64,000 nucleotides of DNA from Erythrobacter mangrovi (GCF_013260645.1 NZ_CP053921.1:744001-808000); one strand, 5' to 3'. Counted from the first letter of the stretch, positions 1 to 9,519 are shown. The notes: generated by a model not told the origin, from the letters alone. Numbers and translations: made by a program.

Positions 1-306
1 TCGGCGGCGGCCTGGACCAATGCCGGGCTGCTCTACGTCATCCTGGCTCGCAAGGGTCATTTCCGCATGACCGCACGCGTGGTGAGCCGCATCGCGCGGA
101 TCATGCTCGCTGCCATCCTGATGGGCGCCGCGCTGTGGTTCGCCATGCCCTATGGCGCCGATTGGTACACCGGCGGCGTCCTCGAACGGGTTGGCGCGAT
201 CATCGCGTTGGTGGCGGTCGGTGCCATTACCTACTTCGCGCTCGCAGCCATGCTGGGCGTGGTGAACGGGGAGACCCTGGCCCGGCTGACCAAGCGGCAG
301 GCTTGA
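1..306 (+). CDS. murJ: C-terminal end of probable lipid II flippase MurJ (partial)
   Basis: The frame is open from base 1, so only the last 101 residues of a gene are present; its start lies outside the window. The fragment has hydrophobic helices at about residues 32-50 and 64-86 and a short basic tail, which fits the last transmembrane helices of the MurJ/MviN family, the inner-membrane flippase that moves lipid II outward for peptidoglycan synthesis. trpS follows 63 bases downstream, a usual pairing in sphingomonads. The product name rests mainly on this context and the membrane pattern, because the diagnostic N-terminal part is missing. Confidence 0.68.
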   Translation, partial: SAAAWTNAGLLYVILARKGHFRMTARVVSRIARIMLAAILMGAALWFAMPYGADWYTGGVLERVGAIIALVAVGAITYFALAAMLGVVNGETLARLTKRQA

Positions 307-315
307 CTTTTCCCC

Positions 316-348
316 GCGCGACATAGACCGGTCGCGCTTCGTTTTCTT
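316..348 (+). terminator. Probable intrinsic terminator after murJ
   Basis: A perfect 7-bp stem GCGCGAC/GTCGCGC with an 8-base loop (316-337) is followed by the T-rich run ttcgttttctt. It sits 10 bases after the murJ stop and before trpS, so it may end or attenuate murJ transcription. Confidence 0.5.
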
Positions 349-369
349 CGCAACTGCACAAGGCCTATC

Positions 370-1386
370 ATGCGCGTCGTTTCCGGCATCCAGCCCACCG
401 GCAATCTCCACCTCGGTAACTACCTTGGGGCGATCCGCAATTGGGTGCGGATGCAGGACGAGATGGCCGAAGGCAGCCAGTGCCTGTTCTTCCTGGCCGA
501 CCTCCACGCGATCAGCCAGCCGCACAACCCGGCCGAGCTGCGCAAGGGTACGCTCGAAATGGCCGCGGCGCTGGTCGCCTGCGGTATCGATCCGCAGCGT
601 TCGGTGCTGTTCAACCAGGCGCAGGTTCCCGCGCATGCCGAGCTGCAATGGCTGCTGAGCGGCACCGCCCGGATGGGCTGGCTCAACCGCATGACGCAGT
701 GGAAGGACAAGGCGGGCAAGAACCGTGAAGGCCAGTCGGTCGCGCTGTTCAGCTATCCGGTGCTGCAGGCCGCCGACGTGCTGCTCTACCAGGCGACCCA
801 CGTGCCCGTGGGCGAGGACCAGAAGCAGCACCTCGAGCTGGCTCGCGACATCGCGCAGAAGTTCAACAACGACTTCGCATCGGAGGATGCACCGGTCTTC
901 ACCCTGCCCGAGCCGATCGTGCCGCCGCAGGCCGCGCGGATCATGAGCCTGCGCGACGGGACTGCCAAGATGAGCAAGTCGGACCCGTCCGACATGAGCC
1001 GCATCAACCTGGTCGACGATGCCGATGAGGTGATGAAGAAGGTCAAGAAGGCCAAGACCGATCCCGAACCGCTACCGAGCGAGGAAGCGGGACTGGAAGG
1101 TCGGCCCGAAGCGCTCAATTTGGTGACGATCTACGCTGCGCTGACCGACGGAACGGTAGAAGGCGTGTTGCGCGATTTCGGCGGCGAGGGTTTCGGCAAG
1201 TTCAAGCCCGCGCTGGGCGAACTGCTGGTCGAGACGCTGCGTCCGATTTCGGCGCGCTTCACCGAACTGCTCACCGACCACGAAGCGCTCGACGCGATCC
1301 TCGCGCGCGGAGCAAGCCATGCCCGCGAGATCGGCCGCCCGACGCTCGACGCGGCCTATGAGGCCCTGGGGTTGGTACGCGGCTGA
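370..1386 (+). CDS. trpS: Tryptophan--tRNA ligase TrpS
   Basis: Cytoplasmic class I aminoacyl-tRNA synthetase that charges tRNA-Trp. At 338 residues it has the usual bacterial TrpS length. The HIGH-type ATP motif appears as GNLHLGN at residues 11-17, the family signature [13 protein letters not shown] lies near residue 148, and the KMSKS loop is at about residues 200-204. The ATG at 370 gives the standard N-terminus starting with the substrate-binding strand. It is the only synthetase gene in the window and lies in the same direction as murJ. Identification is firm. Confidence 0.97.
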   Translation: MRVVSGIQPTGNLHLGNYLGAIRNWVRMQDEMAEGSQCLFFLADLHAISQPHNPAELRKGTLEMAAALVACGIDPQRSVLFNQAQVPAHAELQWLLSGTARMGWLNRMTQWKDKAGKNREGQSVALFSYPVLQAADVLLYQATHVPVGEDQKQHLELARDIAQKFNNDFASEDAPVFTLPEPIVPPQAARIMSLRDGTAKMSKSDPSDMSRINLVDDADEVMKKVKKAKTDPEPLPSEEAGLEGRPEALNLVTIYAALTDGTVEGVLRDFGGEGFGKFKPALGELLVETLRPISARFTELLTDHEALDAILARGASHAREIGRPTLDAAYEALGLVRG

Positions 1387-1544
1387 ATTCGCGTCGCCAT
1401 GCGAAGCACCCATTCAATCCGGGTTCATCGACAATCCGGTAGAAAAGTGCATATTCGCTAACAGTTTGCCGAGGGGGAAGCGGTGAACTGCGCGGGCAAC
1501 CGAACTCGTGTACAACCTATATCGTCACTCGAAAGGGACTGAGT

Positions 1545-2234
1545 ATGACCGAGCGCAAAGGTTGGGGGCAGAAACTCAAGCTTGCCACCGTGCCGCTGAT
1601 CCTGGCCAGCCTCGCGGCCTGCGCGACGCCGTTCAAGGCCGATGTCTCGCGCTACCAGTCACAGCTGCCTGCGCCAGGCGCCGGTGAAAGCTATTATGTC
1701 GTGGCGGACGACCCGGCACTCGCTGGCGGACTCGAGTTCGCGCAATACGCCGATCTCGTCGAGGCCCAGATGAACCGCCTCGGCTATCCCGAGGCCGCAT
1801 CGCCCGAAGCCGCCAGCCTGCTGGTGCGGTTCGACTATGATATCGACAAGGGCCGCGAGAAGGTCCGCTCGACCGGCTTCGCCGATCCCTTCTATTCGCC
1901 CTGGTATGGGTTCAGCCGGCCCTACTATCGCTCCTATTATCGGCCGCGCTACTTTGGGCGTACCTGGGGCTACGGCTTCTACGACCCGTGGTTCGACAAC
2001 GGCTATGAGAGCTACACCGTTTACACCAGCGGGATCGAGATGAAGATCGACCGCGCTGCGACCGGCGAGCGACTGTTCGAAGGCAAAGCGCAGGCCGTAT
2101 CGACTTCAAACCGGCTGCAGTACCTCGTGCCGAATTTGGTCGAGGCGATGTTCACCGACTTCCCGGGCAATTCAGGCGAAACGCTGCGCATCTCGATCGC
2201 GCCGGAAAAGAAGACCGTCCGCAAGCTCGACTGA
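1545..2234 (+). CDS. DUF4136-family outer-membrane lipoprotein
   Basis: The 229-residue product starts with a basic, hydrophobic signal sequence ending in a lipobox LAAC (residues 23-26), so it should be lipid-modified at Cys26. The mature part follows the DUF4136 pattern of envelope lipoproteins. It carries a very aromatic, Pro/Arg-rich stretch at about residues 115-150 (many Tyr, Phe and Trp). The molecular function of the family is not established. The gene stands alone between trpS and the convergent dut, and its transcript appears to end at the hairpin at 2253-2289. Confidence 0.8.
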   Translation: MTERKGWGQKLKLATVPLILASLAACATPFKADVSRYQSQLPAPGAGESYYVVADDPALAGGLEFAQYADLVEAQMNRLGYPEAASPEAASLLVRFDYDIDKGREKVRSTGFADPFYSPWYGFSRPYYRSYYRPRYFGRTWGYGFYDPWFDNGYESYTVYTSGIEMKIDRAATGERLFEGKAQAVSTSNRLQYLVPNLVEAMFTDFPGNSGETLRISIAPEKKTVRKLD

Positions 2235-2252
2235 TCGACTTGCGAAAGCCAG

Positions 2253-2289
2253 ACGCGGGCCTCACCGATTACGGTATGGCCCGCGTTTT
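2253..2289 (+). terminator. Intrinsic terminator between the DUF4136 gene and dut
   Basis: A perfect 9-bp stem ACGCGGGCC/GGCCCGCGT closes a 16-base loop and runs into TTTT at 2286-2289. It lies 18 bases after the DUF4136 stop in a convergent gap and could serve the plus-strand gene. Confidence 0.65.
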
Positions 2290-2320
2290 CGCATCCGGAC
2301 GAAAGCCGAAGCTGGTTGAG

Positions 2321-2779
2321 CTAGAGTTTTCTGTGCCCGCCCGTTGAACCGAAACCGCCGTCGCCGCGTTCGGTCGCATCGAGTTCCTCGACCTCGTTCC
2401 ACACTGCCTGCGTTACCGGGGCCAGCACCAGCTGGGCGATCCGGTCGCCGCGCGCGATCGTAAAATCCTCAGTGCTGTGGTTGATCATGATGACCTTGAG
2501 CTCGCCGCGATAATCACTGTCGATCGTGCCAGGCGTATTGGGCACGGTGATGCCATGCTTGAGCGCGAGACCCGAGCGGGGGCGCACCTGGATTTCATAG
2601 CCTTCGGGGATCGCCACCGCGAACCCGGTCGCGACCGCGTGGCGCTCGCCCGGTGCAATGGTGATCGCTTCCGCCGCAACCACATCCATGCCCGCCGCCC
2701 CCGGCGTGGCATAGGCGGGCAATTCCAGACCGTGACCGTGGGGCAGGCGCTTTAGCCGCACCCCGACACGATCAGTCAT
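2321..2779 (-). CDS. dut: Deoxyuridine 5'-triphosphate nucleotidohydrolase
   Basis: Trimeric dUTPase, hydrolysing dUTP to dUMP and pyrophosphate to keep uracil out of DNA and supply dTMP synthesis. The five family motifs are visible in order: [27 protein letters not shown] with the catalytic Asp, GDRIAQLV, and the C-terminal Gly-rich arm [10 protein letters not shown]. The product is 152 residues from the ATG at 2779; an ATG two codons upstream (2785) is also possible. The start overlaps the end of coaBC by eight bases, so the two are translationally coupled, an arrangement common in alphaproteobacteria. Confidence 0.96.
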   Translation of the reverse strand: MTDRVGVRLKRLPHGHGLELPAYATPGAAGMDVVAAEAITIAPGERHAVATGFAVAIPEGYEIQVRPRSGLALKHGITVPNTPGTIDSDYRGELKVIMINHSTEDFTIARGDRIAQLVLAPVTQAVWNEVEELDATERGDGGFGSTGGHRKL

Positions 2780-4478
2780 GCGCATCGTCCTCCGCGCCGG
2801 TCAGCGCTTCGGCGGCCATCTTGACCAGCTCGCGCGCGACATCTTCCTTGGGCATTTCGGGCAGGCTCTTGACCCCGCTCGACGTCACCACATGGACCTG
2901 GTTGAGGTCGCCGCCCATCACGCTCTCACCTTCGGTGAAGGCGACATTGTTGGCGATGATCCAGTCGGCACCCTTGCGCTTGCGCTTGGACTTGGCGTTT
3001 TCGACCACATTCTCGGTCTCGGCCGCAAAGCCGACGAGCAGCGCGGGGCGCTTCTTGCCCGCAGCAGTATTGGCCAGGATGTCGGGGTTTTCCGCAAGGA
3101 TCAGCGCCGGCGGGGCCGATCCGCGCTTCTTCATCTTCTCGGCCGCTACATGGCGGCTCTTCCAGTCGGCGACGGCTGCCACCATGAAGGCGACGTCGGC
3201 CGGAAGCGCGCGGCGCACTTCTTCCGCCATGTCGTCCGCGGTTTCCACGTCGACCCGGTCGACGCCTGCGGGCGTGGGCAAGTGCACCGGCCCCGTGACC
3301 AGCGTTACCCGGGCCCCTGCAGCCGCGGCCATCGCGGCGATGGCAAAGCCCTGCTTGCCGCTCGAACGATTGGCGATGTAGCGCACCGGATCGATCGGCT
3401 CGCGGGTCGGCCCGGCCGTGATCAACACGTGCTTGCCTTCAAGCGGGCGATATGCCGGATCGGGATCGAACACGGCCTGTCCGGCCAAGGGCGATTCCTC
3501 GAGCACAACCGACCCATGCTGGACCTGATCCTGCATCGGTTGCGGCCGCGCGCGCGCGTCGAGTTTCGAGACTTCGTGATTGATCGCGTCGGGATCGGTC
3601 GGCGGTGCGGAGGCAGCCTTGCCCTTCTTCGCCAACAGCGGACCTGCTGTAGCCGGATCAAATTCAGGTTCCGCAATCGGTTCCTCGAACTCGACGGGAT
3701 CCAGTTCTTCGAGCGACGCCAGTTCTGCCTCGATCTCCTCGTGGCTGCGACGGCTGGTGCTGCGTGGAATGATGGCGCTCAGCAGGCCGCCAAGACCGAG
3801 CCCGCTCTTGCTTTCGTGCTCATCCGCTTCCTCGGCATCCTCGGGCTCGAGCGCTTCAGCCGCCAGATCGTCCAGCGAATCCTTCGGCGCGGCGAGCTGT
3901 GCGGGTGTCGGTGCGGGGAGTTCGGGCAAATCGAGGTCGAGCTTGAGCTCCTTGGCGATGCGAGCGAGGATCGCGGCGGGTTCGGGCAAGCGCCCGGGAC
4001 CGAACTCGCCGCAGGCCATCGGACCTTCGTCCGGATCCATCACCCTGACGCCCGCCTGGCGCAGCCAGTCGGCATTGCGCTGGGTCGCCGAATGCTCCCA
4101 CATCTTCACGTTCATCGCCGGTACGGTCAGCACCGGCTTGTCGGTGGCGAGGATCAATGTCGTGGCAAGATCGTCGGCGATGCCCGCCGCCATCTTGGCG
4201 AGCAGGTCCGCCGTGGCCGGGCAGACCACGACCAGATCGGCTTCGCGGCTGAGCTGGATATGCCCCATCTCGACCTCGTCCTTGAGATCGAACAGCGAGG
4301 TATAGACCTTGTTCTCCGACAGCGCGGCAAGCGCCATCGGGGTAACGAACTGCTGCCCGCCCTCGGTCAGAACGCAGGTTACCGAACCGCCAGCTTTGCG
4401 GATCAGGCGAACGAGCTCGCACGACTTGTAGGCGGCAATGCCGCCGCCGATGACCAGCAGGATACGAGGGCCACTCAC
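2772..4478 (-). CDS. coaBC: Bifunctional phosphopantothenoylcysteine decarboxylase / phosphopantothenate--cysteine ligase
   Basis: Two consecutive steps of coenzyme A synthesis in one chain. The N-terminal flavoprotein domain CoaC (residues 1 to about 180) shows [24 protein letters not shown] and the [13 protein letters not shown] loop; the C-terminal CoaB domain (from about residue 340) shows [20 protein letters not shown] and AAVADWK. The GTG at 4478 is chosen because it begins right at the conserved VSGPRILL strand and has a gagga box upstream; an upstream ATG at 4544 would add 22 unconserved residues. The 568-residue length exceeds the usual roughly 400 because an acidic, Pro/Ala-rich segment of about 160 residues sits between the domains. 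Confidence 0.95.
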   Translation of the reverse strand: MSGPRILLVIGGGIAAYKSCELVRLIRKAGGSVTCVLTEGGQQFVTPMALAALSENKVYTSLFDLKDEVEMGHIQLSREADLVVVCPATADLLAKMAAGIADDLATTLILATDKPVLTVPAMNVKMWEHSATQRNADWLRQAGVRVMDPDEGPMACGEFGPGRLPEPAAILARIAKELKLDLDLPELPAPTPAQLAAPKDSLDDLAAEALEPEDAEEADEHESKSGLGLGGLLSAIIPRSTSRRSHEEIEAELASLEELDPVEFEEPIAEPEFDPATAGPLLAKKGKAASAPPTDPDAINHEVSKLDARARPQPMQDQVQHGSVVLEESPLAGQAVFDPDPAYRPLEGKHVLITAGPTREPIDPVRYIANRSSGKQGFAIAAMAAAAGARVTLVTGPVHLPTPAGVDRVDVETADDMAEEVRRALPADVAFMVAAVADWKSRHVAAEKMKKRGSAPPALILAENPDILANTAAGKKRPALLVGFAAETENVVENAKSKRKRKGADWIIANNVAFTEGESVMGGDLNQVHVVTSSGVKSLPEMPKEDVARELVKMAAEALTGAEDDAHD

Positions 4479-4607
4479 GCCCCTATCCTCGCGGATTTCG
4501 TGCTGCGCGCGGGCTTCCACGCGGATCGGCGAATGCATTCCCATCGTCTCATTAACGCGCTTGCTAGCGTCCCCTGTTCGTCATTGCCAGCGCCGAACGC
4601 AGGCCAA

Positions 4608-4636
4608 TTGCCGCAGCTGCCATAGCGCCCTATGGT
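4608..4636 (+). promoter_or_regulatory. Putative promoter with inverted repeat for the 4665 gene
   Basis: TTGCCG (4608-4613) and TATGGT (4631-4636) are separated by exactly 17 bases, a sigma70-like layout. A perfect inverted repeat CCATAG-CGCC-CTATGG at 4620-4635 overlaps the -10 box and could be an operator. The downstream gene has a GGGAGGG ribosome-binding site. Confidence 0.4.
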
Positions 4637-4664
4637 TTAGAAAGGGGAAACGGGAGGGACTTAT

Positions 4665-5054
4665 ATGCAGGGAATTCTCAGCACGTTGCTGTTTTTGGCG
4701 GCAATCCTCAACATTGTGTTGGGGACCGGCTTCCTTGTGAATCCCGAAAATGCGGGGGCGGATTTCGGTCTGGCGGTGACCGGCCTGCACGGCAGTTCGA
4801 CTTTGCGCGGCGACATGACCTCGTTTTTCTACGTCTCGGCCGCCTTCATGGCGCTCGGCGCGAGACGCCGCAGCGCCACCCTGCTCGCCCCGGCGCTGGC
4901 GCTCTATTCGGTGACATTCGTCGGCCGCGCGATAAATCTCGTGCTCCAAGGCCCCTACGAAGGCTGGTACGTGACAATGGGCGTCGAGGCCCTGCTCGTC
5001 GGCCTGATGTTGGCGGCAATCAGGAGTTGGAGATCGGCTCCCTCTTCGATCTGA
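4665..5054 (+). CDS. Small integral membrane protein, DUF4345-like
   Basis: A 129-residue protein with four probable transmembrane helices (about residues 4-23, 48-63, 69-90 and 101-120) and short polar loops. The helix layout resembles small DUF4345-type membrane proteins, but I do not recognise it with certainty and no function is known. The ATG is preceded by GGGAGGG at good spacing. The gene stands alone, divergent from coaBC and convergent with ubiB. Confidence 0.75.
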   Translation: MQGILSTLLFLAAILNIVLGTGFLVNPENAGADFGLAVTGLHGSSTLRGDMTSFFYVSAAFMALGARRRSATLLAPALALYSVTFVGRAINLVLQGPYEGWYVTMGVEALLVGLMLAAIRSWRSAPSSI

Positions 5055-5085
5055 GAGCGCCGACGAGGTTCTCGATCGCGAAAGA

Positions 5086-6648
5086 TCAGCCGATCAGTCC
5101 TTGCGCTATCGCTGCCCAAACCGCGAGCCCTCCAAGGCCTGCAGCCATGGCATAGCCCAGCCAGCCGCGTCCCCCGCTGCGGCGATTTTCCCACATCAAT
5201 TCGATGTCGGGCAGCGGCGGGGGCTCGGGCGCGCCACCCTTTGCGGGGTAGCGTTCTTCGATCCGCCGGATCAGGTCGGGCAGGCGCAACAGCGTTTCGG
5301 TGTCTTGGCGAATCCGATCGGCGATGGCGGCTTCGGGACCCAGTTCGTCGCGAATCCAGCTGCGCACATAGGGGGCGCTGACGTCCCACATGTTGATCTT
5401 GGGATTGAGCTGCGTGGCGATCCCTTCGACCATGACCATGGTCTTCTGCAGCAACAGCAGGTGCGGCTGGGTCTGCATGTCGAAATCGCGGGTGATCGCG
5501 AACAGCCCATCGAGCATCTGGCCGACCGACAGCTCGCTTACCGGCTTGCCGCGCATCGGCTCGCCCACGGCGCGCAGCGCGGTCGCGAACTCATCGACGT
5601 TGTGATAGCTCGGCACGTATTTCGCTTCGAAATGAATCTCGGCGACGCGGCGGTAATTGCCCGTGGTGAGCCCGTAGAGGATTTCCGCCAGCCACATGCG
5701 CGCGCGCCGGTCGATCCGGCCCATGATGCCGAAATCGATCGCGGCGATGGTTCCGTCCGGCTTCACGAACAGGTTCCCCTGGTGCATGTCGGCGTGGAAG
5801 AACCCGCCGGCGATAGCCTGCTTGAGAAAGGCCAGCACCAAGCGGTTGGCGATCTCGGCGGTGTCGTGGCCGGCCGCCTTCAGCTCGTCGACCTTGCTGA
5901 TCTTGATCCCGTCGATCCAGTCGATGGTCATCACCCGGCCATTGGTCCGGTCCCAGTCGATCCCCGGGATCTCGTAGCCCGCCGTCCCGACCATGGTTTC
6001 GGCCAGTTCCGAGGCCGAGGCCGCTTCGCGCCGCAAGTCGAGCTCGCGCAGCGTCCAGCGCTTGAAGTTGGCGATGGTCAGGCGCGGGCGCAGGCGCTTG
6101 GCCTCGCCGCCCATCGCCTCGACATGCGCGGCGGCCCATTCATAGGTCTCGATATCGCGGGCGAATTTCTCGCGAATGCCGGGACGCAACACCTTGACCG
6201 CGACGTCCCGCCCATCGGTCGTCACCGCCCGGTGGACCTGCGCGATTGAAGCCGCGCCGACCGGGTTGGGATCGAATTCCGAATAGAGCGTCTCGAGCGG
6301 CTGTTCGAAACTGGCCTCGATCACCTGCCTGATCTTGTCGAAGCCGACCGGCGGCAAATCGTCCTGCAGCGTCAGCAGGTTGCGCGCCGGTTCTTCACCC
6401 ACCAGGTCGGGGCGGGTGGCCAGCGTCTGGCCCAGCTTGATCGCGGCGGGGCCGATATCGCGGAACGCCCCGGCATAGTCGCGCTCGCCCGTGGTGCCCG
6501 TGAAAGCGACCCAGCGAGCCAGCTTGGCCATGCGCCTGACCGGCGGGGGTGCGTTGGGGTCGCGTTCGATCCCCACCAGCGCACGGTGGCGCGCCAGCGT
6601 TATGCCCCATGTGAAGAGGCGCCAAATATGCGTCGAGGGCCTTGCCAC
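5086..6648 (-). CDS. ubiB: Ubiquinone biosynthesis accessory kinase-like protein UbiB
   Basis: Membrane-associated atypical kinase/ATPase of the UbiB/ABC1/ADCK family, needed for ubiquinone synthesis. The family KxGQ signature appears as AIKLGQTLATRPDL near residues 68-80, an AAAS-type loop as GAASIAQVHRA, and the DFG-like metal site as AIDFGIMGRID near residue 302. A hydrophobic, glycine-rich segment at about residues 495-520 is the C-terminal membrane anchor. The GTG at 6648 has GAAGG seven bases upstream and begins two bases after the ubiE stop; the longer start at 6663 is also a GTG. It forms an operon with ubiE. Confidence 0.95.
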   Translation of the reverse strand: MARPSTHIWRLFTWGITLARHRALVGIERDPNAPPPVRRMAKLARWVAFTGTTGERDYAGAFRDIGPAAIKLGQTLATRPDLVGEEPARNLLTLQDDLPPVGFDKIRQVIEASFEQPLETLYSEFDPNPVGAASIAQVHRAVTTDGRDVAVKVLRPGIREKFARDIETYEWAAAHVEAMGGEAKRLRPRLTIANFKRWTLRELDLRREAASASELAETMVGTAGYEIPGIDWDRTNGRVMTIDWIDGIKISKVDELKAAGHDTAEIANRLVLAFLKQAIAGGFFHADMHQGNLFVKPDGTIAAIDFGIMGRIDRRARMWLAEILYGLTTGNYRRVAEIHFEAKYVPSYHNVDEFATALRAVGEPMRGKPVSELSVGQMLDGLFAITRDFDMQTQPHLLLLQKTMVMVEGIATQLNPKINMWDVSAPYVRSWIRDELGPEAAIADRIRQDTETLLRLPDLIRRIEERYPAKGGAPEPPPLPDIELMWENRRSGGRGWLGYAMAAGLGGLAVWAAIAQGLIG

Positions 6649-6650
6649 CC

Positions 6651-7391
6651 CTAGACCTTCCACCCCGAATGGATCGCGACGAGGCCGCCCATGATCGGCT
6701 CGACCCTAGTGTTCTCGAAGCCCGCCTCGCGGATCATACGCTCGAAGCTGGGCATGTCGGGGAAGCGACGGATCGATTCGATGAGGTAGCGATAGCTCTC
6801 CTCGTCGTTGGCGATCGCCTTGCCGATCTGCGGCACCAGCTTGTGCGAATAGAGGTCGTAGGCTTCCTTGAAACCCGGCCATTCGACGGTCGAGAATTCA
6901 AGGCAGTAGAAGCGCCCGCCATATTTCAGCACGCGGTACGCCTCTTTAAGCGCCCGGTCGATATGGGTGACGTTCCGGATGCCGAAGGCGATGGTATAGG
7001 CGTCGAAGATCCGGCTCGAGAAAGTCAGTTCCTCGGCGTTCTGGCGGCTCCACACCAGCCCGTCGATGCCGCGCTCCATCGCGCGCTCGATGCCGACGTC
7101 GAGCATGTCCTGGTTGATATCGGACACGGTCACGCTGGCACCCCTGGCTGCCATGCGGAAGGCAATGTCGCCCGTGCCGCCGGCCATGTCGAGGATCGTC
7201 TCGCCCGGCTGCGGCTTCACGCGGTTGACGAAGCGGTTCTTCCACAAACGATGCATACCCGCCGACATGGCATCGTTCATGATGTCGTATTTGGCCGCGA
7301 CATTGGAGAAGACTTCGCCGACGCGTTCAGTCTTCTCGCTCGCGTCGATGTCTTCGTAGCCGAAGGAAACTATTTCGCCGGTGTTGCTCAT
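6651..7391 (-). CDS. ubiE: Demethylmenaquinol/2-methoxy-6-polyprenyl-1,4-benzoquinol methyltransferase UbiE
   Basis: SAM-dependent C-methyltransferase of ubiquinone synthesis, 246 residues from the ATG at 7391. The SAM-binding motif I is ILDMAGGTGDIAFRMA, and the two UbiE signatures are the N-terminal YDIMNDAMSAGMHRLWK and the later GIRNVTHIDRAL plus RVLKYGGRF. A longer frame to 7427 would extend across the mutM promoter region and is not needed by the family. ubiB follows in the same operon; mutM is divergent 56 bases away. Confidence 0.97.
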   Translation of the reverse strand: MSNTGEIVSFGYEDIDASEKTERVGEVFSNVAAKYDIMNDAMSAGMHRLWKNRFVNRVKPQPGETILDMAGGTGDIAFRMAARGASVTVSDINQDMLDVGIERAMERGIDGLVWSRQNAEELTFSSRIFDAYTIAFGIRNVTHIDRALKEAYRVLKYGGRFYCLEFSTVEWPGFKEAYDLYSHKLVPQIGKAIANDEESYRYLIESIRRFPDMPSFERMIREAGFENTRVEPIMGGLVAIHSGWKV

Positions 7392-7447
7392 GGGGCGGTG
7401 CCTTAGGGGGAATTGTGGCCAGCGCAAAGGGTGTTAGAGGGGCATCC

Positions 7448-8263
7448 ATGCCAGAGTTGCCAGAAGTCGAGACAACGGTGCGCGGGCTCGCCCGGTTCCT
7501 TCAGGGCGAGCGGATCGTCAGCGTGCGGATCAACCGGCCCGACCTGCGCCGCCCCTTCCCGTCTGACCTAGTCCAGGCTCTCTCCGGGGCCACGATCTCG
7601 GCCCTCTCGCGTCGGGCAAAGTATGGCATCCTCCACACTGATCGCGACCATGCCATGGTCTTCCATCTCGGCATGAGCGGGCGCTGGCGGATCGATCCGC
7701 AGGACGAGGACCGGCACGACCACCTGGTGCTGGAGACCGCGCACAATCGCTTCGCACTCAACGACCCGCGGCGGTTCGGTTCGGTCGACCTGTTGCTGGC
7801 GTCAGAGCTCGACCTGTGGCCGCCCTTCGCCGCGCTCGGCCCGGAACCGCTCGGCGATGCGCTGACTGCGGAGCATCTGCGTGAGGCAACCCGCGGTCGG
7901 ACGCAGGCGATCAAGCTGCTACTACTCGACCAGCGGATCGTGGCCGGCCTTGGCAATATCTACGTGTGCGAGGCACTGTGGCGCAGCGGGATCAATCCGC
8001 AGAAAGCCGGCGGCAAGGTGACCATGCCGCAGTTGAGGCGGCTGGTGCCCGCGATCAAGGATGTCCTCGAGCAGTCGATCCGCGATGGCGGTTCGACGCT
8101 GCGCGATTTCGCCCAGCCCGACGGCGAGCTCGGCTATTTCGCCACGCGATTCCATGTCTATGGGCGCGAGGGCGAGGACTGCCATCACGGCGATGGCGGC
8201 ATCATCCGACGAGTGGTGCAAGGCGGGCGAAGCACGTGGTTCTGCCCGAAATGCCAGAAATGA
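7448..8263 (+). CDS. mutM: Formamidopyrimidine-DNA glycosylase MutM
   Basis: Base-excision repair enzyme removing 8-oxoguanine and formamidopyrimidines. The mature N-terminus PELPEVETTVRGL after Met1 supplies the catalytic Pro and Glu; LGMSGRWR and the helix-two-turn-helix region with LLLDQRIVAGLGNIYVCEALW are typical. The ATG at 7448 is fixed by the required Pro2. The C-terminal zinc finger is unusual: the first half reads EDCHHGD where CxxC is expected, while the second half FCPKCQK is normal, so one metal ligand appears replaced, perhaps by His. The protein has 271 residues. Confidence 0.96.
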   Translation: MPELPEVETTVRGLARFLQGERIVSVRINRPDLRRPFPSDLVQALSGATISALSRRAKYGILHTDRDHAMVFHLGMSGRWRIDPQDEDRHDHLVLETAHNRFALNDPRRFGSVDLLLASELDLWPPFAALGPEPLGDALTAEHLREATRGRTQAIKLLLLDQRIVAGLGNIYVCEALWRSGINPQKAGGKVTMPQLRRLVPAIKDVLEQSIRDGGSTLRDFAQPDGELGYFATRFHVYGREGEDCHHGDGGIIRRVVQGGRSTWFCPKCQK

Positions 8264-8267
8264 CGGT

Positions 8268-8939
8268 CTAGGCGTCTACCAGCGCGTAATGCGGCGGGGG
8301 TGGCAAACCTTCCATCTTTTCGGCGAGCAGCGGGCGGAAGCTGGGGCGGCTTTTCATCACCGCGTACCAGCCGCGCGCCTGGTCATGTCCCTTCCAGTCG
8401 ATCCCGCCCAGGTAGTCGGCGACCGAAACCTGCGCCGCGCAGGCGAGGTCGGCCAGGCTCAGCGTCGAGCCGCCGACCCACTGGCGCGTGTCGACCAGCC
8501 AGTCGATGTAGTCGAGGTGGCCGTGCGCCATCTTCATCGCTTCGCGCAGCGCCTTGGAATCGGGTGGCTGGCGCAGCACCAGGCGCTTCTTCATCCGTTC
8601 ATGCAGCAGTGGCGCGGTGACGTCATTGTAGAAATTCTCGTCGAACAGCGCGACCAGCCGGCGGATCTCGGCGCGCTGCGGGGCTGTGCCGCCGGTCATG
8701 GGATTGCGTTCGACCGTCTCTTCCAGGAATTCGCAGATCGCGCGACTGTCGCACAGCGCATGGCGCCGCGCCGGATCGAACAGCACGGGCGTCCGCCCGG
8801 CCGGATTCATCTGCCAGAAGCCGTCGCGTCCTTCCCACGGATATTCGCGCACGACCTCATAGGCGATGTTCTTCTCGCCCATCAGCAGGCGCAGCTTGCG
8901 GCTGAACGGACAAAGGGGAAACGTGAAAAGCTGCCACAT
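8268..8939 (-). CDS. Glutathione S-transferase family protein
   Basis: A 223-residue protein with an N-terminal thioredoxin-like GST domain (start WQLFTFPLCPFSRKLRLLMG, with a CPFS motif as in omega-like or stringent-starvation-type GSTs) and an all-helical C-terminal domain. The ATG at 8939 places the first beta strand directly after Met1; upstream codons up to 8987 look unconserved. It is convergent with mutM, four bases between stops. Substrate unknown; glutathione-dependent thiol transfer or conjugation is the family role. Confidence 0.87.
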   Translation of the reverse strand: MWQLFTFPLCPFSRKLRLLMGEKNIAYEVVREYPWEGRDGFWQMNPAGRTPVLFDPARRHALCDSRAICEFLEETVERNPMTGGTAPQRAEIRRLVALFDENFYNDVTAPLLHERMKKRLVLRQPPDSKALREAMKMAHGHLDYIDWLVDTRQWVGGSTLSLADLACAAQVSVADYLGGIDWKGHDQARGWYAVMKSRPSFRPLLAEKMEGLPPPPHYALVDA

Positions 8940-9015
8940 GGATTGCCCATTATTGCACCACCGGCGCGGACGCGTCCACCGCGTCACGAGACGGCGGAGC
9001 GAATTTTCCCGTGGA

Positions 9016-9447
9016 TCACTTCCGCTCGGGCAGCGCTCGGGCCATTTGTTCGGCCATCTCGCGCAGCGCGGGGGCCATTGCCGCCATGGCGCTCGCCATG
9101 GTCCCGGCCGCCTGCATGGCCTGCGGGGCGTTGCGACCGATGGCCTCGCTCACCCGGCCCGCTTCGGGCACCATCTTGCGCAATGTGAGATCGGGGTCGA
9201 CCTGCCGGGCCTGCTCGCCCGCCATCTCAGCCGCGGCCTGCGCCAAAGGCGCGATCGGCATGTCGAGCAGAATTTCGGTCATCGTCTGGGCCAGCATCGC
9301 CAGTTCGCGCTGCCGCTCGGGATCGCGCATCTGTTCGGCCATATCGGCCAGCGGTGCAGCCTCCGACGCCGCAGCGGGAGCTTCCTGCGCGGCAAGGGGG
9401 ATCGGGGCAAATGCCAGGGCGGCGGCAGGGAGGATCAACTTACGCAT
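9016..9447 (-). CDS. Exported Ala/Met-rich helical protein of unknown function
   Basis: The 143-residue product begins with a clear signal peptide (MRKLILPAAALAFAPIPLAAQ), likely cut after LAAQ. The mature part is rich in Ala, Met and Glu and is predicted to be almost entirely helical, with repeated patterns such as EMAEQM near both ends. No known domain was recognised. It lies next to another small exported protein gene (9520-9879) on the same strand, 72 bases apart; the two may be co-transcribed. Confidence 0.72.
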   Translation of the reverse strand: MRKLILPAAALAFAPIPLAAQEAPAAASEAAPLADMAEQMRDPERQRELAMLAQTMTEILLDMPIAPLAQAAAEMAGEQARQVDPDLTLRKMVPEAGRVSEAIGRNAPQAMQAAGTMASAMAAMAPALREMAEQMARALPERK

Positions 9448-9519
9448 GGTCGTAACCTTCGCCAGTCGGTGGTGAGACGGGGTTTCTAGCTGGCACGGTC
9501 TTGCGGCCGGGTGAACATC

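Noticed and set aside
2778..4625. A 615-residue open frame on plus opposite coaBC
   Set aside because: It is the antisense shadow of coaBC in GC-rich DNA; the translation is full of Arg and His with no domain, and coaBC on minus is certain.
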